Below, in pieces: positions 47,639 to 60,164 of a stretch of DNA of 64,000 nt (the first letter of the stretch is position 1; every line of letters begins with the position of its first letter). The notes beneath the pieces are model-generated. The model saw only the letters and a list, made by a program, of their open reading frames with translations, ran no database searches and was not told the DNA's origin. The translations under genes and the position numbers were made by a program. Source of the DNA: Dioscorea cayenensis subsp. rotundata (lineage: Eukaryota; Streptophyta; Magnoliopsida; Dioscoreales; Dioscoreaceae); assembly GCF_009730915.1 (NCBI RefSeq), contig NC_052482.1, forward strand, positions 20,056,345 to 20,120,344, in the 5' to 3' direction.

Positions 47639-50600
47639 GTCGTCGATGGCGAAAGGGAGCTCGATCGTCAGGAATGGTTTTGTTTGGGAGCAAAGTAGCG
47701 GGATTTATGAAGAAGGAAGGACGGCAAGATGGGGGAGAAGGTCGCGTTGAACGCGATGCCTTGTTGTCGGTTAGGGTGTGGGACCCACTTTGTTTCTGCT
47801 GACGTGTCATGCCAGCGAGGATGTACAGCAGTGTTGTCATTTGGAGTTTGGTTGTTGGACTGGGACATGTGAGTGAGTGAGTGATCACAACCAGACGTGT
47901 TGTAGTCTTGTAGACTTGTACACCTGAATTATAAATTATTTAGTTTATATTTGGGGCTTTTGCAGGTGTACCCTTAAAAAATTTTAAAATTACATCACTT
48001 TCTGAATAAAATATTAATATATATAATTTCTTGTATAATATCGTAGTTGATGATATAACTTTGGGGTTCAAATTAGTTAAAAAACCATCTTTTAACAAAC
48101 AATAAGTATATAAAATTACCATTATACCATTGCATATATATCCTTGAAAAATTTTTTTAAGTTATCAGGTTATTTTTGACCTTTTAGATATCTTATCAAA
48201 GTTATAGCCATAGTAATCGAGTTTGATTCCCGAATCAATAGCATATCCGTCATTCACTATATTTTTCAGGGTATATATACATTATGTTTTTGGAGTAAAT
48301 ATCGATTATACATTTTTTTAGCGTTTATAACCAATTCATTTATATTTTTTTTCTCCTCTCCTAATTTTATGTGATTTATATTAATCACCTTAATATATAT
48401 ATAATTTTTGTTTTATGTAGTTGATGTATCCTGGTGTGTGTTTTTTTTTTAACAAAAACAAAGAATTAACAAACACATACATAAGTGCACCAATTACGGT
48501 AACTTAACTGATCTTTTAAATATAAATTTTTAATCATGCAACCTTTAGAATTTTGTAAGCAAATATTGTCATCATTCACTTTACTAATTTTTATCTTAAA
48601 ATTATGTTAATTAGCGGTAACATCATTCAGACTAGTTATAACTTATGTGACAAAATGTTGTATATAAATTGACCACAAATTAATTTACCATATCAAAAAA
48701 TAAAATGATAGTAAATAAACAAAATAGAATCAAAATATTTAAATTTTTTAAAAATATAAAATCACAATATATATTGAGAAAGTAAACTAAATTTAGTTTT
48801 ATTATATATATATATATAATTCCATTCAAATATATATTTTTTACTTATATTTACAAAATATCGGAAGTGACTTTATTTAAAGGAAATTAAAAAATTCGGT
48901 GATATTATTCCCTTGGCTATATTTATTTGTAAGTTTCCTGATTTGAAACCTTTTAATCTAAAATAATATACTTATAATATTGATTTCATAATTATCCTTT
49001 TTTTTCTAAAAAGAAAGAAAAATATTGAGCATGACCCCTAACTCCATCAAGCTATTGGTCTCATCTTCCCATTTAACCCCTTCCCCATAATAGTGTGATT
49101 TATTTAATCATGTTTATCAATAATTATGAATAATAATAATTATAATTACCTGGTAAATCATAATATTAAAAAAAAATAAATAAAGAATAGTACACAAAAG
49201 AAGTACATAACCAATAGATATATTTACAAAAATATCAATTGAAGCAAAAAAACAAAAAAGACCTAAGACATCCTCCCTTCCTTCTGCAGAAAACCCCTAA
49301 TCTGTGCTTGGATCATGTGCTTCCCCAGATGATGAAATCCCAAAAGCCTACTCGGCTTAAAGTCCTAAAAACTTAAAATTACATTGGATAGTAGAAAATC
49401 ACAATATATGCTTTAAATTATCAATCATATTTAAAAAAAGCAAGTTTAATTCTCAAACATTTTGTACAAGAGTTAAAGATATTATTACTTATTCATTACG
49501 GAAGAGGTCATATTTGCAGAGAGTTCCTTGGTAAAGAGGAGATACTCACTTTTGCTTACTTTAATAAAGTTCCTTAAAATGAGAGTTGGCATATATGCTT
49601 AGATATATTTATATAACAGCTTGCTTGTGAGTATAAACCACATATATACATATAATTAATAAGTTCATCATGATAACTTTTGAAATTTGAAAGCTTATCT
49701 AAAATTTGAAGGACAATATTAATGGACAAATTGTCAGGTGGGATCCATTGAATTATTTAACAATAAAGAAAGCTAAGTACAGCATTTGTTATCTGGCCGG
49801 AATTGGCATCCTGGTCCATATAAGGGACGTGACATATACTTTTTTTTTATTTCTTTTTTTTGAGAAATCTCTGGTGTTAAAGTCCAGGGAGTTCAGAATT
49901 GTGATCTTTCTGAATGAATTTCTAAGTTTCACTTTTAGGAAGCGAGTTGCCGAGGGTTACATTAGTGATAGACTTTTACCGAGATGATGTATATACATAT
50001 AAATTTGAACTTAAAATTATTGGTATAGTCTCATCTTGTAACCATCTGTTTTGTTTTAGGTATTGTATAGATTGTAATTTCTCCTAAAAGATTTGTAATG
50101 TTGTATCGATATTTTTTTGCCAAGGTTGTGATAATTTTACAGTATTTAGTTAAAATTGTGACATGCCAACTGTATTTTGGTCTATTGGAATTGTATTTTT
50201 TTTGTATAAGGTGTTTGTTTCGGGAAGCATTCGAGATCAAACCCCAAAATCTATTGTATGATGAGAACACAGGTGCTTGTTAAACTTGCTTTACAAATGT
50301 GCATGTCCTAACTTTTTTTTAAAACAAAGGAATGGGTATACTTGTTGCATGTTTATATAAAAAAAAATTGTGATACTTTAAATATGTCTTTTTGAATAAT
50401 ATAAATAATAATTGATCCTAATTATTTATAATTCAAAAAAAAAAATTACATTCAAACTTTTCCTACTTTCATTGTGAGAGATCTTAAAAAAATACACTTT
50501 TTTTCATGATTATGATCTTCCATTGTATTATGAGAATGATGGTATTAAATCCTCTTAAAATTTATGAGAAAGAACTCGTAAATTTTTCTAAAAATAAGAA

Positions 50601-50976
50601 AACCGTTATTTTGAATTGGTCTTGTTTATTTGATTCATGTGTGATTTTATTTGAATACCAAATCTACATTTTACTTATATCAACTTGAACAGTTATTTCT
50701 GAAATTTTAATCTTAGAAATTTTAATTTTACTAATTATTTTTTTATAAATACTAATTAAATTTTGCATCTGTGTTTCTTATAACCAGATAAGGTGGTAAT
50801 CTTTCTTTCTTTTATATAGTACAAAAGATTTTTGGATTTGATAATATGTTTCGTGTATATAGTTATTAATTATTAAATTAACATTATATGTAAATTGAGC
50901 CGAAGTAGAATCTCTTTGACAATTTGTTAAATTAAATTTCATTCTATGAATATATGATGATTATATATGATGGTTA

Positions 50977-50977
<1 letters not shown>

Positions 50978-51019
<42 letters not shown>

Positions 51020-51020
51020 T
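50978..51020. repeat. (ATT)n microsatellite
   Basis: About fourteen uninterrupted ATT units. Confidence 0.95.
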
Positions 51021-52437
51021 ATTATTTTTATAGTTATATTTAATTCTTTTGAATGTATGATGATATTGTGCTAATGAGTTTGCTGATGCCATACACATGC
51101 TTTACAAGCGGATATATTATGTTTCTTTTTTCATAAACATAATTACCAAAAGCACATTATTACATACTGATTATAGAGAGAACATTCCAATATTTTTACA
51201 AATTTTAAATAAATCATAGTTTTATTAACTCCATTGGCATTTAACAACATTTGTTTTTTTTACTAATAGGCAACAAGCGTCCCTCACTTAAAAGATTGTC
51301 AAAGAAATAAACAAATATATAAGTACACCACTTACGATAATTTACCGACCTTTTAGAAAAATCTCAATTATGAAAAGGTGAAACTACTATTTCTCTCATA
51401 GTTGACTCACATCCAAACTCATGAACAATATATGAATAATACTGGATTCAAGTATACATTGCATGAATAGTAGTGTATAAGGGAAGGATTCAAACCTTTT
51501 AATTTCCTCTTATATTTTTGTGTCATCATTGGGCTATTCAATGATTGATTTAGCAATCACTTTTTCTGCCATATAATGAAATATTTGGTTTTTTTATGTT
51601 GGCATGATTTTTTAAAAAACTATATACTATGACATAAAATCTAATTAGCATCTAAGTTGTTAATTTAATTAAAAAGAATGTACAAATAATCGAGAACCCA
51701 TCAATATATCTTCTTCAATCATTGGCATTTTCTAGCCTACTTTTATATTGGATGGTTAGCTTTTTATTTGGCTTCATGTTCTCATTTTCAAAGTTGAATT
51801 TTATTATTTAAAATATATATATATATATATATATATCGGATGCCAATTCTCTTCAAAACTACTGACAATCAAAGAGATCTCTGAGTTTAATATAAATGGT
51901 TTATTCATTTCAAAAAATAAAAAAAAATGTCTAAATTTATTTTATAGATTCATTAGACACTCTAAATAAAAATTAACTATAATATGTAAGCTAATAAAAT
52001 AAATTTAATTGTCAATAAAAAAATCAAAGATGCAAGAACGGATGATTATGATATGAATATGTGTTAATATGTAACAATAAAATACCTATAACAATGTAAT
52101 ACAAATGATTATATTTAAAATATAAATTTTAAAATCATATGTAATTTATGATGATGATGTTTGAATAAAAGCGTGATTTAGTCATTTATTTTAAAAAAAA
52201 TTAGGCTGGTGATATTAATATTTGATTATTTGATAATCAATAAATAATATATATCTATAATTTTCTACTAATTATGTATATATATTGCATTATATAAATA
52301 TATGTTTCAAAATCATGGGTAATTATTTAATTTTTATATATAATAATATATTTATTAATCGAGTTGCAGTGTCATAATCGTGTTATATACGTGTTCCTAG
52401 GCTAATGATCATTTTAGTCAATAATATCCGTTTCATA

Positions 52438-52441
<4 letters not shown>

Positions 52442-52477
<36 letters not shown>
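52442..52477. repeat. (AT)n microsatellite
   Basis: Eighteen AT units in uninterrupted alternation. Confidence 0.95.
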
Positions 52478-52480
<3 letters not shown>

Positions 52481-53617
52481 TGACATGACAATTTACCATC
52501 CGGCAATACTATCTGTCACTATGTATATATAATAATTGACTACATTGAAAACAAAGATTGTTAATCCAAGCATCAATGCAAATCAAAATACAAATCAAAT
52601 TATTAGAATATTACATTTGCTTGCATGTGATACGATTTAAGAACATATAAATAATTGATTTGTAAGCAAACATTTTATTTTCATAAAATGGACCAGCTAC
52701 TTCAGGCCATGCACATGTATGGATCTAATTAATACATATCAGTATCTTCATCCCGTGTGAGTTGATGTTAGAATTTACTTCTTAGATAGAGCACAAACAC
52801 TCTACACAGTGGACAAAATATCAATAAATCAAAAGATTGTTGACGTAAGCAAATATTTTTATTTTTTCTAAAATATCATATATGTATATATATATATATA
52901 TATATGTATCTATAATATATAATGTTAATTGAAATGCAAAATAACTTGTATTTTTACCCCACATAAATACTACGTAAGATCTTCCTTGATAATTATTTCC
53001 TAATTGCTACCACTCTCACTTGTTGTCTACATTTATATAATACTCGCATTCATTATTGATGGATTTGAGACATCGATCTCTTGTGTTAATATCTTGCAAT
53101 GCATAGTCAAGAATTAATTATCTTGTTATGCGCCTTTATTTAATGGTACAAGATTAGATTACAAGCCCACTCCTATACTGGGACCTTTGTCCATCAATAT
53201 TTGTTTTATGATTTATTTTTCCAATTAACTTGTTTATTTTTCTTTTTTTAAAAAAAAATCAAACAAAACACGTGATGTTATAACTTAGGCTGTGAGATCC
53301 ATATGTTCATATGAAAAATTTAAAATTATTAATTAAATGCAAAGTTTTAACTTATAACAATATCAACCTTGCGAAATGCAAAATGACAATATGATAGATT
53401 AGCATTTAAATTTAAGCTTAAAACCTATATAAATTTACAGATATCAATTTTCCCGTAATGCAAATTTAAACTATTACATACATATAGAAATAATATAAAA
53501 AATTAATTATGCATATAAAATTATATATATTTTTTAATATTATGCAAATTACGTACCATAATAATAATAATTATATCTGTACATATATAGAGAATTCATA
53601 GATAAAAATATATATAT

Positions 53618-53813
53618 AGAACTTATAGATAAGAAGTTTATGGGCGTCTATTATTAACGGTTAGATTTTGAACCAACAGTTAACATTGATAAACAATACT
53701 TAATATAATAAAAAATATAATAATTACTGTTTAAAACAATAAAACATACAGTACTATTATTCATCGCAATCCAACCATTAATAATTAGATGTTCATAAAA
53801 GATGATTTCCCAT
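53618..53813. mobile_element. Small MITE upstream of IDD-1
   Basis: Inverted similarity between tttatgggcgtctattatta + acggttagatttt on the left and, from the right, tttatgaacatctaattatt + aatggttggattg. About 195 bp, AT-rich. Target duplication not resolved because both flanks are AT repeats. Confidence 0.5.
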
Positions 53814-54057
53814 ATATATATATATATATATATTAACTATTTCACATTAAGAGTCATGAGTGGTGGTTATGGTTAACCCAAGTTGGCCGTTGTTCTCTGC
53901 GAGTTTCTTGGAGCTGGTCCAATACCGTGCTAGATTGATTGAACCTCCGAAGCTCCGCAGGTATATCGTACCGCCCACTCCCGTCCATTTCATCTCACCT
54001 AATCCCAACGAATTATCGGTCGACACGTGTTCACCGGCGTCCTTTTACCCGCCGACG

Positions 54058-54913
54058 ATGTCCGTACACGAATCCCCGGAACCAAACCCTAACCCTAACC
54101 TTAATTCCATCTCCGCCGGAGAGAAGCGGAAGCGAAAGCGGAACCTTCCGGGAACTCCAGGCAAGTCCCTTCCCTTCCCTTCCGTCCATCTCTCCATCGC
54201 CATGCTCTAATTCGATGCTTCGATGTTCCAGATCCAAAGGCCGAGGTGGTGGCGCTGTCCCCACGGACGCTCCTCACGGCGAGCTCCTTCACCTGCGAGG
54301 TCTGCGGCCGCGAGTTCCGCCGCGATCAGAATCTCCAGATCCACCGCCGTGGCCACAACCTCCCCTGGCGTGCCACCCCCAGCTCCAAGGACGCAGAGGT
54401 AGCCACAACGACGAAGAAGCGGGTCTATGTCTGCCCGGAGGAATCGTGCGTGTTTCACGATCCATCTCGAGCTCTCAGTGATTTAACTGGGATCAAGAAG
54501 CACTATAGCCGGAAACACGGCGAGAAGAAGTGGAAGTGCGACAAGTGCTCGAAATGGTACGCTGTGCGCACTGATTGGAAGGCACATGTTAGGGTTTGCG
54601 GCACCCGCGAGTACGAGTGCGCTTGTGGGACGCTCTTCTCCAGGTACACAACATCCTTCTCTTCTCTTTTTAGGTACTGCTTCCCTGTCATGCTGAAAGT
54701 TGGGATTTTTGTTGGTTCTTGAGAAGCAGGAGGGATAGTTTTGTTGTTCATAGGGCGTCTTGTGAGTCTTTGGGTGATAATGATGATGGTGATGAGAGAA
54801 TTGATTGCAAGGTTAGAACAAACACTGTGAATAATGAGTTGTTGTTTCCGAGCTTGTGGGGGCAGAGCTCCTCCATTTCTGGAACCAAGGATGAACAAAA
54901 AGGGATTGCTTGA
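54058..54913 (+). CDS. IDD: INDETERMINATE-domain C2H2 zinc-finger protein, short form (IDD-1)
   Basis: Three exons, 54058-54160, 54232-54643 and 54730-54913, give 232 aa. Nuclear-signal-like KRKRKRNLPGTP precedes the ID domain. Finger 1 FTCEVCGREFRRDQNLQIHR (then RGHNLPW), finger 2 VYVCPEESCVFHDPSRAL (then LTGIKKHYSRKHG), finger 3 WKCDKCSKWYAVRTDWKAH (C2HC), finger 4 YECACGTLFSRRDSFVVHR (C2HC) all keep their metal ligands. IDD proteins are plant DNA-binding transcription factors. Only about 45 residues follow the last finger, and the C-terminal motifs shared by most IDDs (MSATALLQKAAQMG-like, TRDFLG) are absent. Intron 1 (71 bases) uses a GC donor. The upstream in-frame ATG at 53860 would add 66 residues that look non-conserved. 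Confidence 0.85.
54161..54231 (+). other. GC-AG intron in IDD-1
   Basis: Exon 1 ends CTCCAG, the intron starts GCAAGT and ends TTCCAG. Joining here gives T-P-D-P-K-A-E-V-V, the conserved IDD junction, in the same phase (1) as the GT-AG intron of IDD-2. No GT donor nearby keeps the frame. Confidence 0.75.
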
Positions 54914-55057
54914 TGCTGATGCTGTTGTAGTAGAGAAAGATGGCTGCTTGACTCTCTCTGAGGGTGGAGTGTGGCTTGTGTAGAGTTCCTCCATGGTGAA
55001 AGGTGGGATTTTTATGGTGATATTGATTGGGCATTGTATTGGTTACCAATTAGATAT

Positions 55058-55885
55058 CTGAAGCTGTTTTGGATTTTTCCTTGAATGGCGAGTTCCCTCT
55101 TTGATGAGTTCACTTCCCTTTTTTGCTCTCTGTACTTGAATTATAGCACTTGTTGTACCAGTGAAGCTGTTCTGAATTGTTCTTGAATGACAAGTTCCCC
55201 CTTCGTTGAGTTCACTAGTCCCTTGTACTTGAAGGCATAGTATTTGTATCAATGAAGCTGTTGTAAACTGTGCTTGAATGACAAGTTCCCTCTCCTTGAA
55301 TCATAGCACTTGTTGTTCCAGTGAAGCTGTACCGAATTGTGCTTGAATGACAACCTTTGTGCTCAAATGAATGCACTTTATATTTTGCTCCTTGTTCTTG
55401 AAGCAAAGCACTTGAATTCTGCTTGAATGCCTCCTTTTCATGAATCCACCTTTCTATTTTGCTTCTTGTTCTTTGAAGCATAGCATTTGTTGAAATGAAG
55501 TGGTGCATTTGATTAGCTTTTGTTTTGTAAATGTTGTTGTTGTTGGCAGTGGTGACGAGACTGATCTCCATTCACCTTGTCTTTGAGTTGTGCTGGCTGC
55601 TCATGAATCACAACTCTTGCTGTAAGTGTGATGCTCATGAGTCATAACTCTTGTTGTAAATGTGATGTTCATGATTAATGACTCTTGCTGTAAATGTGAA
55701 GGTGGGAAGTGAAGAAGCTTGTTTTGTTTTGTAAATGTTGTTGTTGGTGGTGGTGGTGATAATGTTGAAAAGACTGATCTACCCATTCACATTGTCTTTG
55801 AGTTGTGCAGCTCCCATTCTCGCTGCTCATGAATCACAACTCTTGCTGTAAATGTGAAGGTAGGGAGTGAAGAGGCCTGTAATTC
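55058..55885. repeat. Degenerate tandem repeats downstream of IDD-1
   Basis: Units of about 80-110 bp recur with gtgaagctgt, gcttgaatgacaagttccct and catagcacttgttgt from 55058 to about 55500. A second family follows: tgaatcacaactcttgctgt and attgtctttgagttgtgc recur near 55580, 55640 and 55800. The minus-strand ORFs across it are products of the repeat. Confidence 0.75.
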
Positions 55886-56263
55886 GGGCGTTCATTTCAG
55901 GGAACCGAGCGTAAGTGGGGGAAGTGTCATTTTCTTGAGATAGGGGAAGTGATGATATCACTTCTAATAGTTCTGATGTTCATTTGTCGGAAAGTGAGAA
56001 TAAAACCGGAGAATTTAGGTGTTTGATGAAGTTCTGAGTTCAAAAATGACTTTTGGAAGTGAAAAGAAGTGAATTTTTATGTATTAGTTCACTTACCCTC
56101 ACTTCAGTAAAAAAAATATTGAAATGTTAGTTCAAAATCCACTTTAGTCTGAAACGGAAGAAGTGCAATTTTCCTCACTTCAACACAAATAAACATCAGA
56201 AATGGGAGAAAAATCAGATCACTTCTCCATACTTCCACCCAATTCCCCCGAAGTGAACGCCCC
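55886..56263. mobile_element. MITE with GGGCGTTCA termini, PIF/Harbinger-like
   Basis: 378 bp. Left end GGGCGTTCATTTCAGGG, right reverse complement GGGGCGTTCACTTCGGGGG. Subterminal gaagtg/cacttc words mirror each other. Flanks suggest a short (about 3-bp, ATT) target duplication, but the exact border is uncertain. No transposase. Confidence 0.65.
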
Positions 56264-57239
56264 TATTGTTCTCATTGTCAATGAGATTGATTTGCTTAGT
56301 TACATCATCTTTAACATGTTCTCACATTCGCATAGCACCCACTGCAAGTGTGAAGATTTTTGGATTGGATGGATTTTTATTCTTTAAATGTTGTCAGTGA
56401 TACTGGCTTGCTCACTCAGAGCGGTTCATATTGTGTTGGCAATTTTTATCTGATTTTGTTATATATATATATATATTGTATTACTATAATCTACATGGAA
56501 TGTATTGTATTTTATATAAACTACAAAGCTCCCTTTGTCACCCTTGCCATTATTAACTTGTGACACTAGTTGTATCAAGTATGAAATTTATCTAGTTTGA
56601 TTGAAAATATTGTTGTTCTTAATTAATTATGTTTCTCTTGTTCTATTTTGAACGGTCAAAATCTGTTTACATTTGATTATTTCGATTGATTTATGAGTAA
56701 TTGCACTCTTTAGTTTTGTTTGATTAGTGAGAAAAAAATAATATATAAAAGAAATTATTGTGAAAATTAATTTCATGAAAACATTGTTGTATGAGCTCAT
56801 TATATGTAGCTATTGTTTATGATTCTAAATTTTAGACTCAATAGATTTTTTTTTTTTTACATAATTATATATTTTTTTAATGCAATAAGGATTTGTATGT
56901 GTTAAAATTTACAATATATAAACTATAAATAGTTTTATTATAATTTTTCAATTCTAACTCTTATAATTTTTAAATTCTATCATGAAAATAAAAAATCTCT
57001 AACTTTGGGTGCAACAAAGTATCAAAATCTCCTTCCAACTATTCCACTTGTCATAAAAGCTATTACTTCTAATGTAAATGTAAATATCCACAATGACAGT
57101 TTAACTCTTTTTGGAACCCAAAAACATGTTCCATTCTTTTTCTATAGCAATAACATTTATTCTGAAATTCTCCTTGAAAAAAAAACTACTGATATCACTT
57201 ATTATATCTATATCTTAATTTAAGTTAAAGGCAAGAACA
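56264..57239. other. AT-rich spacer
   Basis: About 980 bases with a TA run near 56460-56475. I see no gene. Confidence 0.4.
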
Positions 57240-58380
57240 TAAAAGACAAACAAATAATAGTATCAATGCAAAGAAGACAAGCAAGAGTATGAAAAAATCA
57301 TAGCAAATTAGACAAATAATAGTATACACATAAGATAAACAACCAACAAAGGAGATAAGATGAAAGTGCAAGAGATCATAAAAGATGAATCACCACTTGA
57401 AAGGGACTTGACATTGAATTATTTCCCTCCTTTCATTAGTAATGGGGGTTTCTTAAAATACTTTCCAATGTAGTAAAAAGGCTACTATTGTTACCAGTAT
57501 CACCTCCAAAATTTGTTTTTGATATTTTTATCACATCTATTCTTCCATATACAAACAAAATCAAAGACCAATTGATTTTAATATCATGAATACTACACTC
57601 ACTCATTGATATGTAATCAACTCTAGGGAACTATTCACCTTGAGATGCTCTCCAAATCCTATACCTTAATCCATGATGCATTGCACTTCTAAAAGTGCTT
57701 AGTTTTCAGTGCAACACTAGGTTTCAAAATGACCTTCCAATATCTTGTTTGTCTTAGAAACTATTACTTCGAACTTAAATATAAATATCCACAATGATAT
57801 TTTTACTTTTTTTTTTTTTGGAATCTCACTTATTATCTAAGGTTAATTGCATATTTAACAATAGGCTTTACTTTATTTGAAATTCATACTAATGAGAGAT
57901 AGAATGAGATAGGTAAGAGTAAAAAAAAGTATTAGTGCAAGATTAGATAGAAGTATAAAAAGAAAATCTAGTGTTATGGCAAATAAGACAAATAGTAGTA
58001 TTATAAAAATCCAAATATTGGTGTGGAGAAATGTAAATTAAAAAGTGATAGATATGAGTTTCATAAAGCTAAGTATAAGGGTAATAGATAAGAATATCAA
58101 AAACCCAAGTAATAATGCATATAAAATAGATATAGATATTAAAGAGCCTAGTATCAATAATGAGGTCAGAAATAGAATTATTAAAAAAACCAAGTATCAA
58201 TGCAAATGAGATAGATATAAGTGACAATTAAAATAAATAAATATAAGTATAAAAAAATAAAGTTTCAATTTATATTCGTTTGAAACCGATAGGAATATTA
58301 ATAAAAAAACCAAATCTCAGTGTACATGCATGAGCTATATAAGTATATAAAAAATGTCAATATCAAGATAGATTTAAAAA
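57240..58380. repeat. Highly degenerate AT-rich minisatellite
   Basis: Units of roughly 40-50 bases with the theme agatataagtat + taaaaaaccaagtatcaatg recur, clearest at 58080-58380; more distant copies (aataatagtatcaatgcaaa) occur near 57255. In between (57400-57850) sequence without clear repetition includes two similar passages: attacttctaatgtaaatgt / attacttcgaacttaaatat, each followed by atccacaatga. Confidence 0.5.
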
Positions 58381-58584
58381 ATAGATAATTGTTGTTGGAG
58401 GGTTGGTAAGGACTCACAATCTTGTATTTACTTTTAATTAATTTGACCCAAACCTTATCATTATCTTTAAAAAAATTTGTAAATTTAATTTGACAAGCTT
58501 GTTTATCACAAACTCTATTATTTAGTACAATATAATATTTCATAAGCATTTTAAGATACTCTTTATAATATAAAACACTTTTCT

Positions 58585-58586
<2 letters not shown>

Positions 58587-58672
<86 letters not shown>
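58587..58672. repeat. Compound (CT)n(AT)n microsatellite
   Basis: Twenty CT units (58587-58626) directly followed by about 23 AT units (58627-58672). Confidence 0.95.
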
Positions 58673-58677
<5 letters not shown>

Positions 58678-60164
58678 TTTCATGGGATACAATTGACCAT
58701 ACCTTATACAAATATTCTTTTACTTTTAAGATTTAGTCTAAAATCTATATTACAATTTATTAGATTATTCAGTTTCAAATAAGTTTAAATTTTTTGGTAT
58801 TACTTAGTATTTTTGAAAATACACTGATAAATTTAGAATCTTATAATTTAAAAAAATTAGTTTGAGATCAATCATAAAAGTATTAATTCAAAAGTTTAAT
58901 TTTGCATGATATTATATCGTCATCAAATTTATATTTGAATTAATTAGAGTAAGGATATGAAACAATAACAAGAAAAATTTACATTTTTATATAAAAAGAG
59001 AAATGAAAAAAAAAACTTGCTTAAACTTTGTCTTTTTAAATTTTGTATTTGCACTAGTTTATACCTATGTTCCATTTATCCCCATTATCTTGTTTTCTAG
59101 TTGAATTTTAAATCTCATGATATTATTTAATAATGTATTGTGATTTTTGAATGTGAATTATTATATGAACAAAACTATCATTACCATTAAACAAAAATTC
59201 ATTGTGTAAAATGAAATAATACATAATTCTAGTTAGGCAAAATATTTAATTCATCACAAATATGATAGTTGAATATTGCTTTAAATATGTTGAGGAATAT
59301 GGATCTTTTATCCTTTTTCTTCCAAAATTTAGTTGAACTTTTATACATGTTCAATTTGCTCTCATTATCAAATGGTTTTCCTAAAATTTGAACATTAGTA
59401 CGTAATGCTTGCACAATGACTAACAATTAATGTAGATGTGATTTTTTATCTGTGACATTATATATTTTTAAAACTATTAAATAGTTTTATAAAAATTATA
59501 AACCATGATGATAAAAAGAAGTTGAAATGAAGAATTTTGCATCCCTAGCTAGACAAAAATATCTAACATACTTTTAGAGACATGTTGATGACTAGAAAGA
59601 AACTAAATTGGGTATTTCCTCCTCCTTGACGATTACTATTTTTATTTTATGTTTTGTATTGTAAATTTATTAACTACAATTTCTAATCTACTTACCACGA
59701 AACATTTCTCCTTTCTATTTTAATACAATAATTAGTTTTTTTTTAAAAAAAAGCTACAATTCTGTTTTACATATCTACTCCTTTCCTAATCCTTTCTTAG
59801 CTAATCAAATATTAAAATCAATGCATTCAAAGCAACCATCCACATCCTCCTGCATTTCCTTACAAGCTAACACATAAATTTAGAAAACCAATGGCATAAG
59901 CTTTAACCTTCTTTTTATATATTTTCATCAAGCGCAACAAAACTACCCATTTTCTTAATTCACAAGTCTCATGGATAGTATCATAACAGACAAATCATAA
60001 ACTTAAAACATAGAAAAACCAACAAGAGTCTGAGACACACATGCGCACAGTTTGCGCTTATTATAAAAACAAACTAAACACAAAGAAACCAAATCTTTTG
60101 CTAGAAGTCCATGCAACAAACTGAACACAAAGAAACCAAATCTTATGGTAGATGCAATACCTCT
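58673..60164. other. AT-rich spacer, 3' flank of IDD-2
   Basis: 1.5 kb without a credible ORF. The last few hundred bases before 60165 should contain the 3' UTR of IDD-2. A 21-base repeat, caaactaaacacaaagaaac-caaatct / caaactgaacacaaagaaac-caaatct, occurs near 60068 and 60117. Confidence 0.4.

Larger units (their letters stand above)
47640..53617. other. Gene-poor AT-rich region
   Basis: 6 kb with the PLC copy 2 promoter at its left end (first few hundred bases, more GC-rich). The rest is AT-rich, with simple repeats: ATT at 50978-51020, TA runs at about 51810-51836 and 52442-52477. A stretch at 49700-49990 ends in a plausible peptide (KRVAEGYISDRLLPR then stop) but has no start, motif or splice context. 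I find no gene here. Confidence 0.5.

Noticed and set aside
48205-48235. tRNA- or SINE-like gagtttgattcccga
   Set aside because: No flanking direct repeat and no A box or cloverleaf; left as chance.
53939-54481. Plus-strand ORF of 180 aa
   Set aside because: Runs through the IDD-1 fingers in the wrong frame and across the GC-AG intron.
57240-58380. Regularly spaced repeats resembling an array of the CRISPR type
   Set aside because: Units are AT-rich, diverged and not separated by unique spacers; the genome is a plant nuclear one.
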